DNA of 64,000 nt from Planctomyces sp. Lineage in GTDB: Bacteria > Planctomycetota > Planctomycetia > Planctomycetales > Planctomycetaceae. The stretch is from positions 17,662-81,661 of the forward strand of contig JAHBXW010000025.1 in the NCBI GenBank assembly GCA_019636235.1, given 5' to 3'. A program made the position numbers and the translations under genes. The stretch's first letter is position 1. The number at the start of each line of letters is the position of its first letter. Shown here piece after piece: positions 52,951-61,416 of this stretch. The notes under the pieces were generated by a model. The model was not told the origin of the DNA, made no database searches, and worked only from the letters and a program-made list of their open reading frames with translations.

Positions 52951-53436
52951 ATGCGTCATCTGACTCTGTGCGCCCTGACAGGCGCTCTTCTGGCGGCGTT
53001 CACGTTCGCCATGGCGGAGGACAAACCCAAGGACATCGTCGACACCGCGGTCGGGGCCGACGATTTCAAAACCCTCGTGGCCGCTGTGAAGGCCGCCGAT
53101 CTCGTCGACACTCTGAAGGGCGACGGCCCGTTTACCGTCTTCGCGCCGACCGACGAGGCGTTCAAGAAGCTGCCCAAGGGCACGCTCGAAGACCTGCTGA
53201 AGCCGGAGAACAAAAAGAAGCTGCAGGCCGTGCTGACGTACCACGTTGTGCCGGGCAAGGTCATGGCCGCGGACGTCGTGAAGGTCGACTCTGCGAAGAC
53301 TGTCCAGGGGCAATCGGTGAAGATCAACGCGAAGGACGGCGTGAAAATCGACAACGCGAAGGTCGTGAAGACCGACATCGTGTGCAGCAACGGCGTGATC
53401 CACGTGATCGACACGGTGATCCTGCCGAAGGAATGA
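52951..53436 (+). CDS. Secreted fasciclin (FAS1) domain protein
   Basis: 161 residues from ATG 52951. Signal peptide about 1-21 ([16 protein letters not shown]), then one complete FAS1 domain: [35 protein letters not shown] (the H1 motif), [14 protein letters not shown], and the closing [16 protein letters not shown] (H2 motif). Single-domain FAS1 proteins are secreted adhesion or matrix proteins. Ends at a strong terminator 31 bases after the stop, so monocistronic. Confidence 0.93.
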   Translation: MRHLTLCALTGALLAAFTFAMAEDKPKDIVDTAVGADDFKTLVAAVKAADLVDTLKGDGPFTVFAPTDEAFKKLPKGTLEDLLKPENKKKLQAVLTYHVVPGKVMAADVVKVDSAKTVQGQSVKINAKDGVKIDNAKVVKTDIVCSNGVIHVIDTVILPKE

Positions 53437-53466
53437 CGCTGGCGTTGAACGCGGATCGCGACGGAG

Positions 53467-53499
53467 AGACCGGGCGCCGGAGACCGCCCGGTCTTTTTT
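53467..53499 (+). terminator. Rho-independent terminator of the fasciclin gene
   Basis: A perfect 10-bp stem (AGACCGGGCG/CGCCCGGTCT) with an 8-base loop runs straight into six T residues. It is the most canonical terminator in the window. Confidence 0.93.
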
Positions 53500-53554
53500 G
53501 CGCTGCCGCATTTGTCCATGAGCGCCAACGGTCAAATGGCGCGGTTCGAAGCCG

Positions 53555-53613
53555 TCGGGTGACGTCGAGCGCGGCAAGCCCCTGAGGCAAGCCGGCGATG
53601 ACGCACCATGGAA
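53555..53613. repeat. Dispersed intergenic repeat, copy B
   Basis: Begins TCGGGTGACGTCGAGC and ends GACGCACCATGGAAG; aligns with 48075-48132 as described there. Both copies lie in gene-free intervals just after plus-strand genes. Confidence 0.5.
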
Positions 53614-53744
53614 GAGAGATCAGGCATTCCGTGCGGCCGGCGGCTGGGGCAAAGTCCGAAACCCCGGCGAGCCGACCATGGCGCGCAGCGTTCAGCTCGG
53701 CCACGCAGGACCGCTTCACACAACACCCGCCGTCGAGCGCGGGA

Positions 53745-54995
53745 TCACCCGCCGGTTTGGGCGTCTCCCGAAGGCAGCGTGACAAAAAAGGCGCTGCCCT
53801 GGCCGGGGCCATCGCTTTCCGCGTGCACCGAACCGCCGTGAAGTCCGACCAGCTGACGCACCAGGGCCAGTCCCAGCCCCAGTCCCGTGCGGCCCTGCTC
53901 CTGACTTTGCCGGCCCTGCGTGAACGTCTCGAACACCCGCGACAGCAGCTCCCGTTCAATGCCGATGCCCGTGTCCCGGACGCACAGCCGGGCCTCGCCG
54001 CAGCCCGCGTCGGCATGCAGTTCGATCGTCACCCGACCTCCCCGCCCTGTGAACTTCCGAGCGTTGTTCAACAGATTGCTGACGACCTGCATCAACCGCT
54101 GCGAATCGCCAGGGAGCATCACGGGCGCCTCGGGCACGCGGGTCTCCAGGGCGATGCCCGCCTTGTCGAAGTCCGGCGCGGCGTCCGCCCCCGCCTGTCG
54201 CACGAGCTGGCCAAAATCGAGCGGCCGCGCGTTCAGTGCGATCTTGCCCTGCGCGATCCGCGAGAAGTCCAGCAGGTCATCAACCAGCCGGATCATCAGC
54301 GACACCTGGCGGTTCAGCACCCCCTGGGCCCACTCGAACACATCCGGCTTGGCCCCCTCGAGAGCCAACAGGTCCAGCGCGTTCCGCACTGGCGCCAGCG
54401 GGTTTCGCAGCTCGTGCCCCAGCACGGCGAGAAACTCGTTCTTCTGCGAGTTCAACTCTTCGAGCCTCGACGCGTGCAACTGCAGCGCTTCGGTCTGCTG
54501 CCGCATCTGGGCGGCGCTTTCGCGGACGTAGGCCCGGACGCTGGCGGCGATGGCGTCATCCAGGGCCAGCCCCAGGGCCATCAACTCGCGGGATTCCAGG
54601 GGCCGCGCCGCTGCGCGCTCCAGGTGGTCGACGAGCACCAGCCGCAGGATCTGATAGTCCTGAACGACTTCTTCCAGCGACCAGCCGTGCTCCCAACGCT
54701 GCTCGCCGTGCTGCCGCGCGGGACGTTTGTGGGGGACCTCCAGCGAGTGGTCCGCGAGGGCGACGGACAGCGCCTCGAGGAGGTGGGGCACGTGGTCCAG
54801 CAAGGCCACGTGATGCAGTCGGGCGGCCTGCGGCTGCTCGTCCCGCGAGCGGTTGGCCCAGGCATCGGCGATTTCCCGAGCGTCCTCTCGAAGGATCTCA
54901 GACAGCTCCACGTGCTGTTCGGCGCGGATGCTCTTCGTCTTGACGGTCATGTCTGGCTGGGCCTGTGCGCCGGGTTCCGAGTTTCCGATTCCCAT
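53745..54995 (-). CDS. Cytoplasmic histidine kinase with RsbRD-like N-terminal domain
   Basis: 416 residues from ATG 54995, which has GGAG 7 bases ahead; ATG 54950 lacks a site. No membrane segment. The helical N-terminal domain (about 30-155: EDAREIADAWANRSR, SLEEVVQDYQILRLVLVDHL) resembles the RsbRD/globin-like sensor region of stressosome proteins. A coiled-coil linker leads to the kinase core: H194 in VLGHELRNPLAPV, N box VSNLLNNARKFT, G1 VRDTGIGIE, G2 TGLGLGLALVRQ. It faces the response regulator gene at 55266 across a 270-base divergent gap, and the two probably form a pair. Confidence 0.9.
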   Translation of the reverse strand: MGIGNSEPGAQAQPDMTVKTKSIRAEQHVELSEILREDAREIADAWANRSRDEQPQAARLHHVALLDHVPHLLEALSVALADHSLEVPHKRPARQHGEQRWEHGWSLEEVVQDYQILRLVLVDHLERAAARPLESRELMALGLALDDAIAASVRAYVRESAAQMRQQTEALQLHASRLEELNSQKNEFLAVLGHELRNPLAPVRNALDLLALEGAKPDVFEWAQGVLNRQVSLMIRLVDDLLDFSRIAQGKIALNARPLDFGQLVRQAGADAAPDFDKAGIALETRVPEAPVMLPGDSQRLMQVVSNLLNNARKFTGRGGRVTIELHADAGCGEARLCVRDTGIGIERELLSRVFETFTQGRQSQEQGRTGLGLGLALVRQLVGLHGGSVHAESDGPGQGSAFFVTLPSGDAQTGG

Positions 54996-55265
54996 CGAAC
55001 GCTCCGGACTCCGCCGCCGCCCACGGCAGTCGGTGGTCGATCGCGGGACAGCGGGCCGCAGTTCCGGAATGGTTGGAATCGGCTCGGGACGCTCGAATGG
55101 AAAGCAGCGTATCAAACCCGCGGAAAACTTTCCGCTGTGGCGTTTTCGACGCCTGACGCCGTCTTTATTCGATTCTGTTCAAAGGCCGCCGCGTGGCTGG
55201 CACCCCGTTTGCAGAACCCGTTTCGCAGAGCCGACAAAGTCGATGAACAACCAAGGGGTCCGACA

Positions 55266-55739
55266 ATGCCGACCGCGCCTTTTCCTGAGGAGAAATCCCG
55301 ACGTTTTCCGTTCTCGAGCGCTGCGATCGACGGAACGGACGCCGATAAACGCGCCGCCAGCGGACTGCGTGTGCTCGTGGCCGATGATCATCCCGACGCC
55401 GCCGCGACGCTGGCCCGGCTCGTCGGATGTTGGGGACATCAGGTTCGCACCGCGAACCAGCGACAGGAGATCTTCGACGCCGCGGTGATGTTCCGGCCGC
55501 ACGTGTTGATCATTGATCTGGGACTTTCGCGCGGAGCGGGCGGTGAGCTGATTTCACAGTTGCGGGCGTCTCGGCCGCAGGTGCGCATCTGGGCGCTGTC
55601 GGTATTCGACGTTTCGCATCCCGAGTTGCGACTGGAAGGGCGATTCGACGCCATCCTCCGCAAGCCGGTCCGGGCGTCTGACTTGCAGGACCGACTGGCG
55701 GCGGAGGCGCAGGACCTGATCGACGGGTCGCCGCGTTGA
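55266..55739 (+). CDS. Single-domain response regulator
   Basis: 157 residues from ATG 55266. After a 33-residue disordered lead comes a receiver domain: acidic pair D40-D41 (LVADDHPD), phosphoacceptor D84 (LIIDLGLSRG), switch residue region WALSVFD, and K133 (LRKPVRASD). The usual Thr/Ser of the switch is Ser112. There is no output domain, so it would act through protein contact or as a phosphate relay. The divergent histidine kinase is its natural partner. Confidence 0.9.
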   Translation: MPTAPFPEEKSRRFPFSSAAIDGTDADKRAASGLRVLVADDHPDAAATLARLVGCWGHQVRTANQRQEIFDAAVMFRPHVLIIDLGLSRGAGGELISQLRASRPQVRIWALSVFDVSHPELRLEGRFDAILRKPVRASDLQDRLAAEAQDLIDGSPR

Positions 55740-55882
55740 CCGCCGACTGGCGTCCCGGCGAGAAGCGTCCGAAAGTCGCGACGCCCGCCGCGGGAATCGT
55801 CTATGATGAAAGAGCGCCGGCCGCGCCGGCAGCCTGAATTTCCCTCTCGACGCATCCCGACCCGGCCGGCCTTCCGCGGAAC

Positions 55883-58360
55883 ATGACCTGGCTGCACCCC
55901 GCATTGCTGATGGGACTGGGCCTGGTCGCGGCGCCCGTGCTGCTGCATCTGCTGATGCGGCAGAAGCCGAAGCGGCTGCTGTTTCCTGCGCTGCGTCTGG
56001 TGCAGCAGCGGACGCGACAGAACACCCGGCGGTTCCGTCTGCGGCACTGGTGGCTGTTGCTGCTGCGGATGGCGGCGCTGGCGTTGCTGGTGCTGGCGGT
56101 GGCCCGGCCGACGTTGCCCGCCGCCAACTACAACCTGAACCTGAGGGAGTCCCTGACGCTGGCGGGCGTCATTGCGGCGGGCGTCGGCGCGTACGCCTGG
56201 ATGCTGTCTCGCTGGCGCAGGCAGTCGCCCACGCATGAACTTCCGCTCCGCCGCGCCCAGTTGCGGGGCTGGACGACCGGCGGCACCCTGCTGGCCGCGC
56301 TGTTGCTGACGGGCTGGCCGTATCAGCGGCGGATCGCCGCGGAGATCACGTCCCCGGCGCCGACGGGACAGTTCAACCTGCCGGTCGCCGCCGCCTTCGT
56401 GTTCGACACCAGCCTCAGCATGGAATACACGCAGGAGGGGAAGACCCGGCTCGACGCCGCCCGGCAAATCGCGACGGAACACGTGCGGGACTTTCCCGCC
56501 GGCAGCCGGCTGGCGATCACCGACACCGCGCAGGACAACCCGCTGATCTTCCAGGCGTCCATGGGGTCGGCTCAGTCGCGGATGGACGCGCTGACCTGCT
56601 CGCCCGTCGCGCTGTCGCTGAACGATCGGATTCGCCGGGCGCTGGCGCTCCAGGCGGATGACCGGCAGAAAACCATCGCCGAGCTGGGCGCCGGTTCGGA
56701 CTCGGCCATTCAGGACCGTTTCATCCGCCGCGTGTACGTGTTCACAGATCTGGCGACGACGGCCTGGCGGATGGGACAGTCCCGGCAGATCGCCGACGAA
56801 CTCGAAGGCCTGCCCGGCGTGTCGCTGCAGGTCGTGGATGTGGGCGATCTGCAGCCGCGGAACACGGCCATTCAGGACCTGCGGCTGTCGCGACAGCGGG
56901 TTCCCCTCGGCGGCACGCTGGTCGTCGGGGCGGACATCGGCGCCGCGGGGGAATCGGGCGAACGCAAGGCGACCCTGTCGGTGAATGCGAACGGCGGGCA
57001 GCCCGTGGCGCGAGACGTGCAGACTCGCACAATCGACGCCGGCACGGTCGAGCGGTTCGATTTCGCGATGCTCACGAACCTCACCGGGGCCCTCGTGCAG
57101 GGGCAGATCGAACTCGGGTCCAGCGACCCGCTGCGGTTTGACGACCGGAGGCATTTCACCGCGGCGATCGGCCTGCCGCCGAAGGTGCTCGTCGTGTCGC
57201 CCCGCGCCAAGGAGGCCAATGAACTGCTGCTCGCGCTCGACCCCTTCGACAGCCAGGGGGAGCTGAAGTTCGAAGCCGTGCGGATCGAGCCGCGGCAGCT
57301 GCTGACGGCGGAGCTGGCGAAGTACGACGTCGTGTATCTGGTCAACATTCCGCGCCTGGCGGACGACGCCTGGTCAAAGCTGGGGCAGTTCGTCGAGCAG
57401 GGGGGCGGACTGGCCGTCGTCCTCGGATCCACGGAGGTCGATCCCGTCTCCTACAACCGGGCCGGGCCGCAGCAGTTTCTCCCCGCGCGGCTGGACGTCT
57501 ATCAGCCGGAAGGCCCCCAGCCGCGGCGGTTCAGTCTCGATCAGCGCGAGCATCCGCTGTTCTGGCGGTTCCGGCAGTACGAGACCTATGGCAGCTTCGC
57601 CGCGATGGAGAATGACATTCAGGTGCGGCAGTTCTGGGTCGTCGAGCCGGCGGTCGGCGCGACCGTCTTGGCCACGTATGACGATCCGGCGCGGTCCGCG
57701 AGCCTGCTGGACCGTCCCTACGGCCGGGGCCGGACGGTGATGTTCACGACGGCCGTGCACCTGGCGAACGACCCGGGGCTGCACTGGAATACGCTGCCCA
57801 GCGGAAACTACGCGCCCTGGCTGTTCGTGGCGTTCGCCGAACAGTTGACGGAGTACCTGGCGCGGACGACCGAACTGCGTTTCAATGTGCTGGCCGGTGA
57901 GCCTGTGACGCTGCCGATCCCGCCGTCCGATGGCGAACGGGAATACCTGATTCGTCGGCCGGGGTTCACGCAGTTGCGGCTGACGGCCCCGGCGAACGCT
58001 TCGACGATCACGATCGATGACACCCGCGAGGTCGGCCATTACGAGCTGGTCAGCCTGGGCCGAAACGAGCCGCTGGGAGGCTTCAGCGTGAACGCCAACC
58101 CGGCGGAGAGCAACCTGGTGCGGCTGACTGCCGAACAGCTCGACGAGCTGCTGGGCCAGGGCAAGTATCAGGTGGCGCGGACGCTGGATGAGATCAAGAC
58201 GGCGGTGAACGTGACGGACCTGGGGAAGGAAGTGTTTCCCCTGGTGCTGCTGCTGGCGATCGTGGCCTTCGTGGGGGAGCACTTCGTGGCGAACTGGTTC
58301 TACGCTGTCGATCGGGACAGCGCGACGGCTGCAAGCGTTCCGGCCGTCGCGGCGCGATGA
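55883..58360 (+). CDS. BatA-type VWA-domain membrane protein
   Basis: 825 residues. The N terminus has the BatA/aerotolerance-type segment (MTWLHPALLMGLGLVAAPVLLHLL) with membrane helices at about 5-24, 56-74, 91-108 and 132-145. A von Willebrand A-type domain follows with the MIDAS residues DTSLS starting at D175. A glutamine-amidotransferase-like alpha/beta region (about 440-560) and a final membrane helix (about 788-806) complete it. This layout is frequent in planctomycetes, usually beside a MoxR ATPase and DUF58 gene; those are not in view here. Likely a scaffold or chaperone partner of an envelope complex. Confidence 0.88.
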   Translation: MTWLHPALLMGLGLVAAPVLLHLLMRQKPKRLLFPALRLVQQRTRQNTRRFRLRHWWLLLLRMAALALLVLAVARPTLPAANYNLNLRESLTLAGVIAAGVGAYAWMLSRWRRQSPTHELPLRRAQLRGWTTGGTLLAALLLTGWPYQRRIAAEITSPAPTGQFNLPVAAAFVFDTSLSMEYTQEGKTRLDAARQIATEHVRDFPAGSRLAITDTAQDNPLIFQASMGSAQSRMDALTCSPVALSLNDRIRRALALQADDRQKTIAELGAGSDSAIQDRFIRRVYVFTDLATTAWRMGQSRQIADELEGLPGVSLQVVDVGDLQPRNTAIQDLRLSRQRVPLGGTLVVGADIGAAGESGERKATLSVNANGGQPVARDVQTRTIDAGTVERFDFAMLTNLTGALVQGQIELGSSDPLRFDDRRHFTAAIGLPPKVLVVSPRAKEANELLLALDPFDSQGELKFEAVRIEPRQLLTAELAKYDVVYLVNIPRLADDAWSKLGQFVEQGGGLAVVLGSTEVDPVSYNRAGPQQFLPARLDVYQPEGPQPRRFSLDQREHPLFWRFRQYETYGSFAAMENDIQVRQFWVVEPAVGATVLATYDDPARSASLLDRPYGRGRTVMFTTAVHLANDPGLHWNTLPSGNYAPWLFVAFAEQLTEYLARTTELRFNVLAGEPVTLPIPPSDGEREYLIRRPGFTQLRLTAPANASTITIDDTREVGHYELVSLGRNEPLGGFSVNANPAESNLVRLTAEQLDELLGQGKYQVARTLDEIKTAVNVTDLGKEVFPLVLLLAIVAFVGEHFVANWFYAVDRDSATAASVPAVAAR

Positions 58361-58406
58361 ACCGGCGCATCGTTTCGCTCGGCTTCCGCGCTGGTCGGCT
58401 GCCGGA

Positions 58407-58745
58407 TTATCTCGAGGCCTCGGCTGCTGGCGACCCGTCAGATCGCGCCTGCAGGGCCTGAACCCGAGCCCACACGTCGTCTGACATCATGTGCTTGCAA
58501 ACGCTCGACAGCATCCGCGCGAACTTCGGATTGGCCGCGGCGTTCAGCTCCACGTGGTCGATTCGACTGGCTCGGTGGTGGCCCAGCAGATGCTCGACGG
58601 GACCGCCGGCGATATGTGTGAGTTCCGCGTCCGATGCCGCCTGGGCGACCGCGGCCAGGATGAACCGCCACTGATCCTCGGGTTGGCTTGTGAAGTTCAT
58701 CTCTCGGTTCCGGAACACACCTTCGTTGAAATAAGTACTTTCCAT
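58407..58745 (-). CDS. DUF6869-like small protein
   Basis: 112 residues from ATG 58745; ATG 58700 (MNFTSQPEDQW) is a real alternative. The core PEDQWRFILAAVAQA...EHLLGHH...NPKFARMLSSVCKHMMSDDVWARVQAL matches what I recall of DUF6869 proteins, cytoplasmic and probably helical, of unknown function. Toxin-neighbour or immunity-type roles have been suggested for similar small families but nothing here shows it. It is divergent from the MarR gene and shares its intergenic region, in a less GC-rich part of the window. Confidence 0.7.
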   Translation of the reverse strand: MESTYFNEGVFRNREMNFTSQPEDQWRFILAAVAQAASDAELTHIAGGPVEHLLGHHRASRIDHVELNAAANPKFARMLSSVCKHMMSDDVWARVQALQARSDGSPAAEASR

Positions 58746-58791
58746 CCTCGCCGTTTCCAATTGCTGCGAAGAAAGGGTGCCCGATTGGCGG

Positions 58792-58820
58792 TTGACAGGC
58801 CCCCTGGCCGCCGTTATAGT
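58792..58820 (+). promoter_or_regulatory. Near-consensus sigma-70 promoter of the MarR-DUF1398 operon
   Basis: TTGACA (58792-58797, perfect) and TATAGT (58815-58820, five of six) are separated by the ideal 17 bases. It is the best promoter match I found in the window. Confidence 0.88.
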
Positions 58821-58832
58821 TTCCTAGGAAAC
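58819..58832. promoter_or_regulatory. Palindromic operator, probable MarR site
   Basis: GTTTCCTAGGAAAC is a perfect 14-bp inverted repeat. It overlaps the last two bases of the -10 box and covers the expected transcription start, so a bound dimer would block RNA polymerase. The MarR gene 65 bases downstream is the obvious ligand. Confidence 0.8.
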
Positions 58833-58896
58833 CACCTATGGGGCCGATTTGCATGGTCAACACCAAGTCCATACGGATCTGCTCGTCACTTTGAGA

Positions 58897-59361
58897 ATGC
58901 CAATGGCGAACAGATCAGAAAGCACTCTGGAAGACCATACGGGATACTGGTTGCGGTTCGTCTCGAACCACGTTTCTCACGCTTTCGCGCGGAAGGTCGA
59001 AGCTCAAGGTGTCACGGTCGCCGAGTGGGTTCTCTTGCGGCAGATGATTGACGCGGGAGCGGCCAATCCGAGCCAGCTCGCGGAGGCCGTAGGCATGACG
59101 CGAGGAGCGGTTTCCAAGCTCGTCGAACGGCTTTCGCGAAAAAAGCTGGCTTTGCGTTCGGCGTCTGACGGCGACAGGCGTTATCAAACCGTCGAACTCA
59201 CCGCGGTGGGAAAGCAGATCGTGCCGGTCTTGGCTCGGCTGGCTGACGAGAATGACCGCGAATTCTTCGGGCATCTGAAGCCAGAAGAGAGAACCAAGTT
59301 GGTGAACTTGCTCCAGGACATCGTCCGCCGGCACGGTTGGAAAAACTTGCCGGTGGATTGA
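58897..59361 (+). CDS. MarR family transcriptional regulator
   Basis: 154 residues from ATG 58897 (ATG 58903 also possible). Winged helix-turn-helix: VTVAEWVLLRQMIDAG, NPSQLAEAVGMTRGAVSKLVERLSRK (recognition helix) and the wing RSASDGDRRYQTVELT, flanked by N- and C-terminal dimerisation helices. MarR repressors are released by small phenolic or oxidant ligands. The palindrome over its promoter suggests autorepression together with the downstream DUF1398 gene. No sensing cysteine is present, so it is unlikely to be an OhrR-type thiol sensor. Confidence 0.93.
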   Translation: MPMANRSESTLEDHTGYWLRFVSNHVSHAFARKVEAQGVTVAEWVLLRQMIDAGAANPSQLAEAVGMTRGAVSKLVERLSRKKLALRSASDGDRRYQTVELTAVGKQIVPVLARLADENDREFFGHLKPEERTKLVNLLQDIVRRHGWKNLPVD

Positions 59362-59392
59362 CTCCAAACTCACGAACCACGAAGGAGAATTC

Positions 59393-59812
59393 ATGAACGC
59401 GGAACAGACACAGGTTATTCAAGGGTGCGCACACGGAGCATTGACCGGAGAGCTTGCCTTTCCTGAAATCGTCGGAAGGCTCGCCAAGATCGGCGTGGAA
59501 CGATACCACGCGGACTACAGCCGCCAGGAAATCACGTACTACTTGGCGGACGGCGACTCGCTTGTTGTCGCCACGCTCCATCCGTCTCACACAACTGCCA
59601 CGGAGTTTTCAGCATCCGCCGTCGAACACGCTGTGCGTCAGAGTCAACGGAACCAGCACACCTATCTGGACTTCATTCAAAAGACGATGGCTGCCGGATG
59701 TGTGGGCTATTTCGTCCAGATCACCGGCCGCCGCGTCAGCTATTTCGGGCGCCACGGAGAATCGCATGTGGAGCATTTCCCGCCGGAACCGGTCAAGGTG
59801 ACCACAACGTGA
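59393..59812 (+). CDS. DUF1398 protein
   Basis: 139 residues. The sequence EIVGRLAKIGVERYHADYSRQEITYYL and the C-terminal AGCVGYFVQITGRRVSYFGRHGESHVEHFP match DUF1398, the family of E. coli YbcV. Its biochemical role is unknown. It starts 31 bases after the MarR stop with AAGGAG ahead of the ATG, so it is in the MarR operon and probably induced by the same ligand. Base composition is less GC-rich than the surrounding genes, in line with transfer as a module. Confidence 0.88.
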   Translation: MNAEQTQVIQGCAHGALTGELAFPEIVGRLAKIGVERYHADYSRQEITYYLADGDSLVVATLHPSHTTATEFSASAVEHAVRQSQRNQHTYLDFIQKTMAAGCVGYFVQITGRRVSYFGRHGESHVEHFPPEPVKVTTT

Positions 59813-59893
59813 ATCAGGGGGCGCCAAGGGTTACGAGAGTACGGGATTGGACAACGCCGCTGGGCTGCTGGAGCCGAGGAGTTGCTTGAACAA

Positions 59894-60916
59894 TCACGTG
59901 TGCTGCCGCCGCTGCCGCCAGACGATTCCGGCCATCAGACCGCACACGGCCAGCGACACGGCCAGCCAGATTCGGGAATCGGCCCACCAGATCCACAGCC
60001 CGCCGGCCTGAACCGGGCCTTTGGCGCCGGAAGCGGGCACGTGCCGCACCGACAGTTCCTCCCCATTGGGGCCGACGGTGAACAGGACCCTCCGGTCCTT
60101 GTCGAATACTTCCGTCCCCTCCGGGAACGCGATGCGAAAGTCGGAAGCGGCGACTTGGGGGTTCAACTCCAGCGAAGAGGCCACGACCTGCATTTCGTAG
60201 TCGCGAACACCGGCGCGCTGTCCTTCGAATCGATCGATCACGCGGTGGGCCATCTTCGGAACGAACACCGCGTCCCGCTGGAAGAATTCGAGGACATCGA
60301 CCGTCAGGACTTCGCGGGAGGGTTCGCCGGACGGCCCCGCCAAAGGGGGATGGTCGAGCACGACGCGCACCGGCTGCCAGCCCTGGCGCGGGTCCAACTG
60401 ATAAATGCGCCACAGGCCGTTTCGCTCGTCGACCCTGCATTCCAGCAATGCGCGGCCCCGCGACTCCACCCAGCGGGCCGAGTCGGATTCGGCTGCCCGC
60501 TTCAGCATCTCGCTGAGCGGCCGGTCCGTCGTGTACACCAGGCTGAGAAACGCGGGATCGTGACCTCGCGCGCTCTTGATGCCGCCCCGGCCGGCTTCCG
60601 GATGAAACTGACTGGACCCGGTTCCATCAAACGCATTCTCAACGACATCATCTGCGCCCTTCGTTTCCGCATCCGACTGAGTCTTCATCGACGACCGGTA
60701 CATGTCTCCGCTGCGGAGTTCGACGAACTCGCTCCGCTGCCCACCCATCTTCCCATCCAAGCCGAGCGATCTGGTCCTGGCAGTCGTCTTGTACTCGAGC
60801 CGCCAGGAGCGAATCTCCCGCTCCTGCTGCTCGACAGTGGCGATCGCGACCTCCAGGGCATCGGCCGGGGATTGAGGATCAGCCAGGCAGCAGGCAAGTC
60901 CCAGGAGGAAGGGCAT
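59894..60916 (-). CDS. Exported protein of unknown function with C-terminal membrane anchor
   Basis: 340 residues from ATG 60916, preceded by GAGG at the proper distance. A short hydrophobic N terminus (PFLLGLACCLADP) may be a signal sequence. The body has a LolA-like feel (SWRLEYKTTARTRSLGLDGK..., DMYRSSMKTQSD..., ALLECRVDERNGLWRIYQLDPRQGW), strand-rich and possibly lipid-binding, but no family is certain. A single membrane helix near the C terminus (about 312-331, WLAVSLAVCGLMAGIVW) with RRQRRQH after it anchors it. Transcribed alone. Confidence 0.7.
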   Translation of the reverse strand: MPFLLGLACCLADPQSPADALEVAIATVEQQEREIRSWRLEYKTTARTRSLGLDGKMGGQRSEFVELRSGDMYRSSMKTQSDAETKGADDVVENAFDGTGSSQFHPEAGRGGIKSARGHDPAFLSLVYTTDRPLSEMLKRAAESDSARWVESRGRALLECRVDERNGLWRIYQLDPRQGWQPVRVVLDHPPLAGPSGEPSREVLTVDVLEFFQRDAVFVPKMAHRVIDRFEGQRAGVRDYEMQVVASSLELNPQVAASDFRIAFPEGTEVFDKDRRVLFTVGPNGEELSVRHVPASGAKGPVQAGGLWIWWADSRIWLAVSLAVCGLMAGIVWRQRRQHT

Positions 60917-61416
60917 TCGTCGAACCTCGTTCTGGTGGACCAGCAGCGAATCCGCATCCCATCAAAGCCCCGCAGCTGCGACGCCGCATCGCAATCGACA
61001 ACCGCGCCGGATCATCCGGCATGCGTCCGGCGTCGCGACCAGGCAGACGCCAAGCACCGCCACTGCCATCCAGCAGAGACGACGCCCCGACGGGATGCGT
61101 TGAGACCACGCTGCGCGAAATCGTGACGCGACATCGGGAAGGCCCCAGTGCGTTCCAATTCGTGTTTGCCTGCGGACGAACCCGCCACTGCGATGGATTT
61201 TATCAGGCCTGGTTGCACATCGCAGCCCACGGCGCCTCGGGAGTCGCAACACCTGGGGCTTGTCGCACGGCGCAGCGCGCGTCATAGTCTCCCGCGTGAC
61301 GAGGCTCGCATCCCTGCGGATGACTCCCCCTGCGCTCGTCAGGTTCAACACTTCGCCGCTGCGGACGGCCCGGTCGGGCGATCCCGCGGCGCGCAGGACG
61401 TCAGGGGGATCGGTCG
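60917..61416. other. Divergent gene-free region
   Basis: 500 bases between a minus-strand and a plus-strand gene. Open frames exist but none shows protein-like composition or a ribosome site; one minus-strand frame ends in a hydrophobic stretch (CWMAVAVLGVCLVA) at about 61060-61005 and is closed by a stop before the gene at 60916. No promoter pair or hairpin is convincing. Confidence 0.4.

Larger units (their letters stand above)
53437..53744. other. Interval between fasciclin and histidine kinase genes
   Basis: 308 bases between convergent genes. It contains the fasciclin terminator (53467-53499) and copy B of the dispersed repeat (53555-53613). Nothing else is recognisable. Confidence 0.5.

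Noticed and set aside
53598..55739. Long plus-strand frame that ends with the response regulator
   Set aside because: Only the last 157 residues (from ATG 55266) are protein-like; the rest is antisense to the histidine kinase, so it is not a kinase-regulator fusion.
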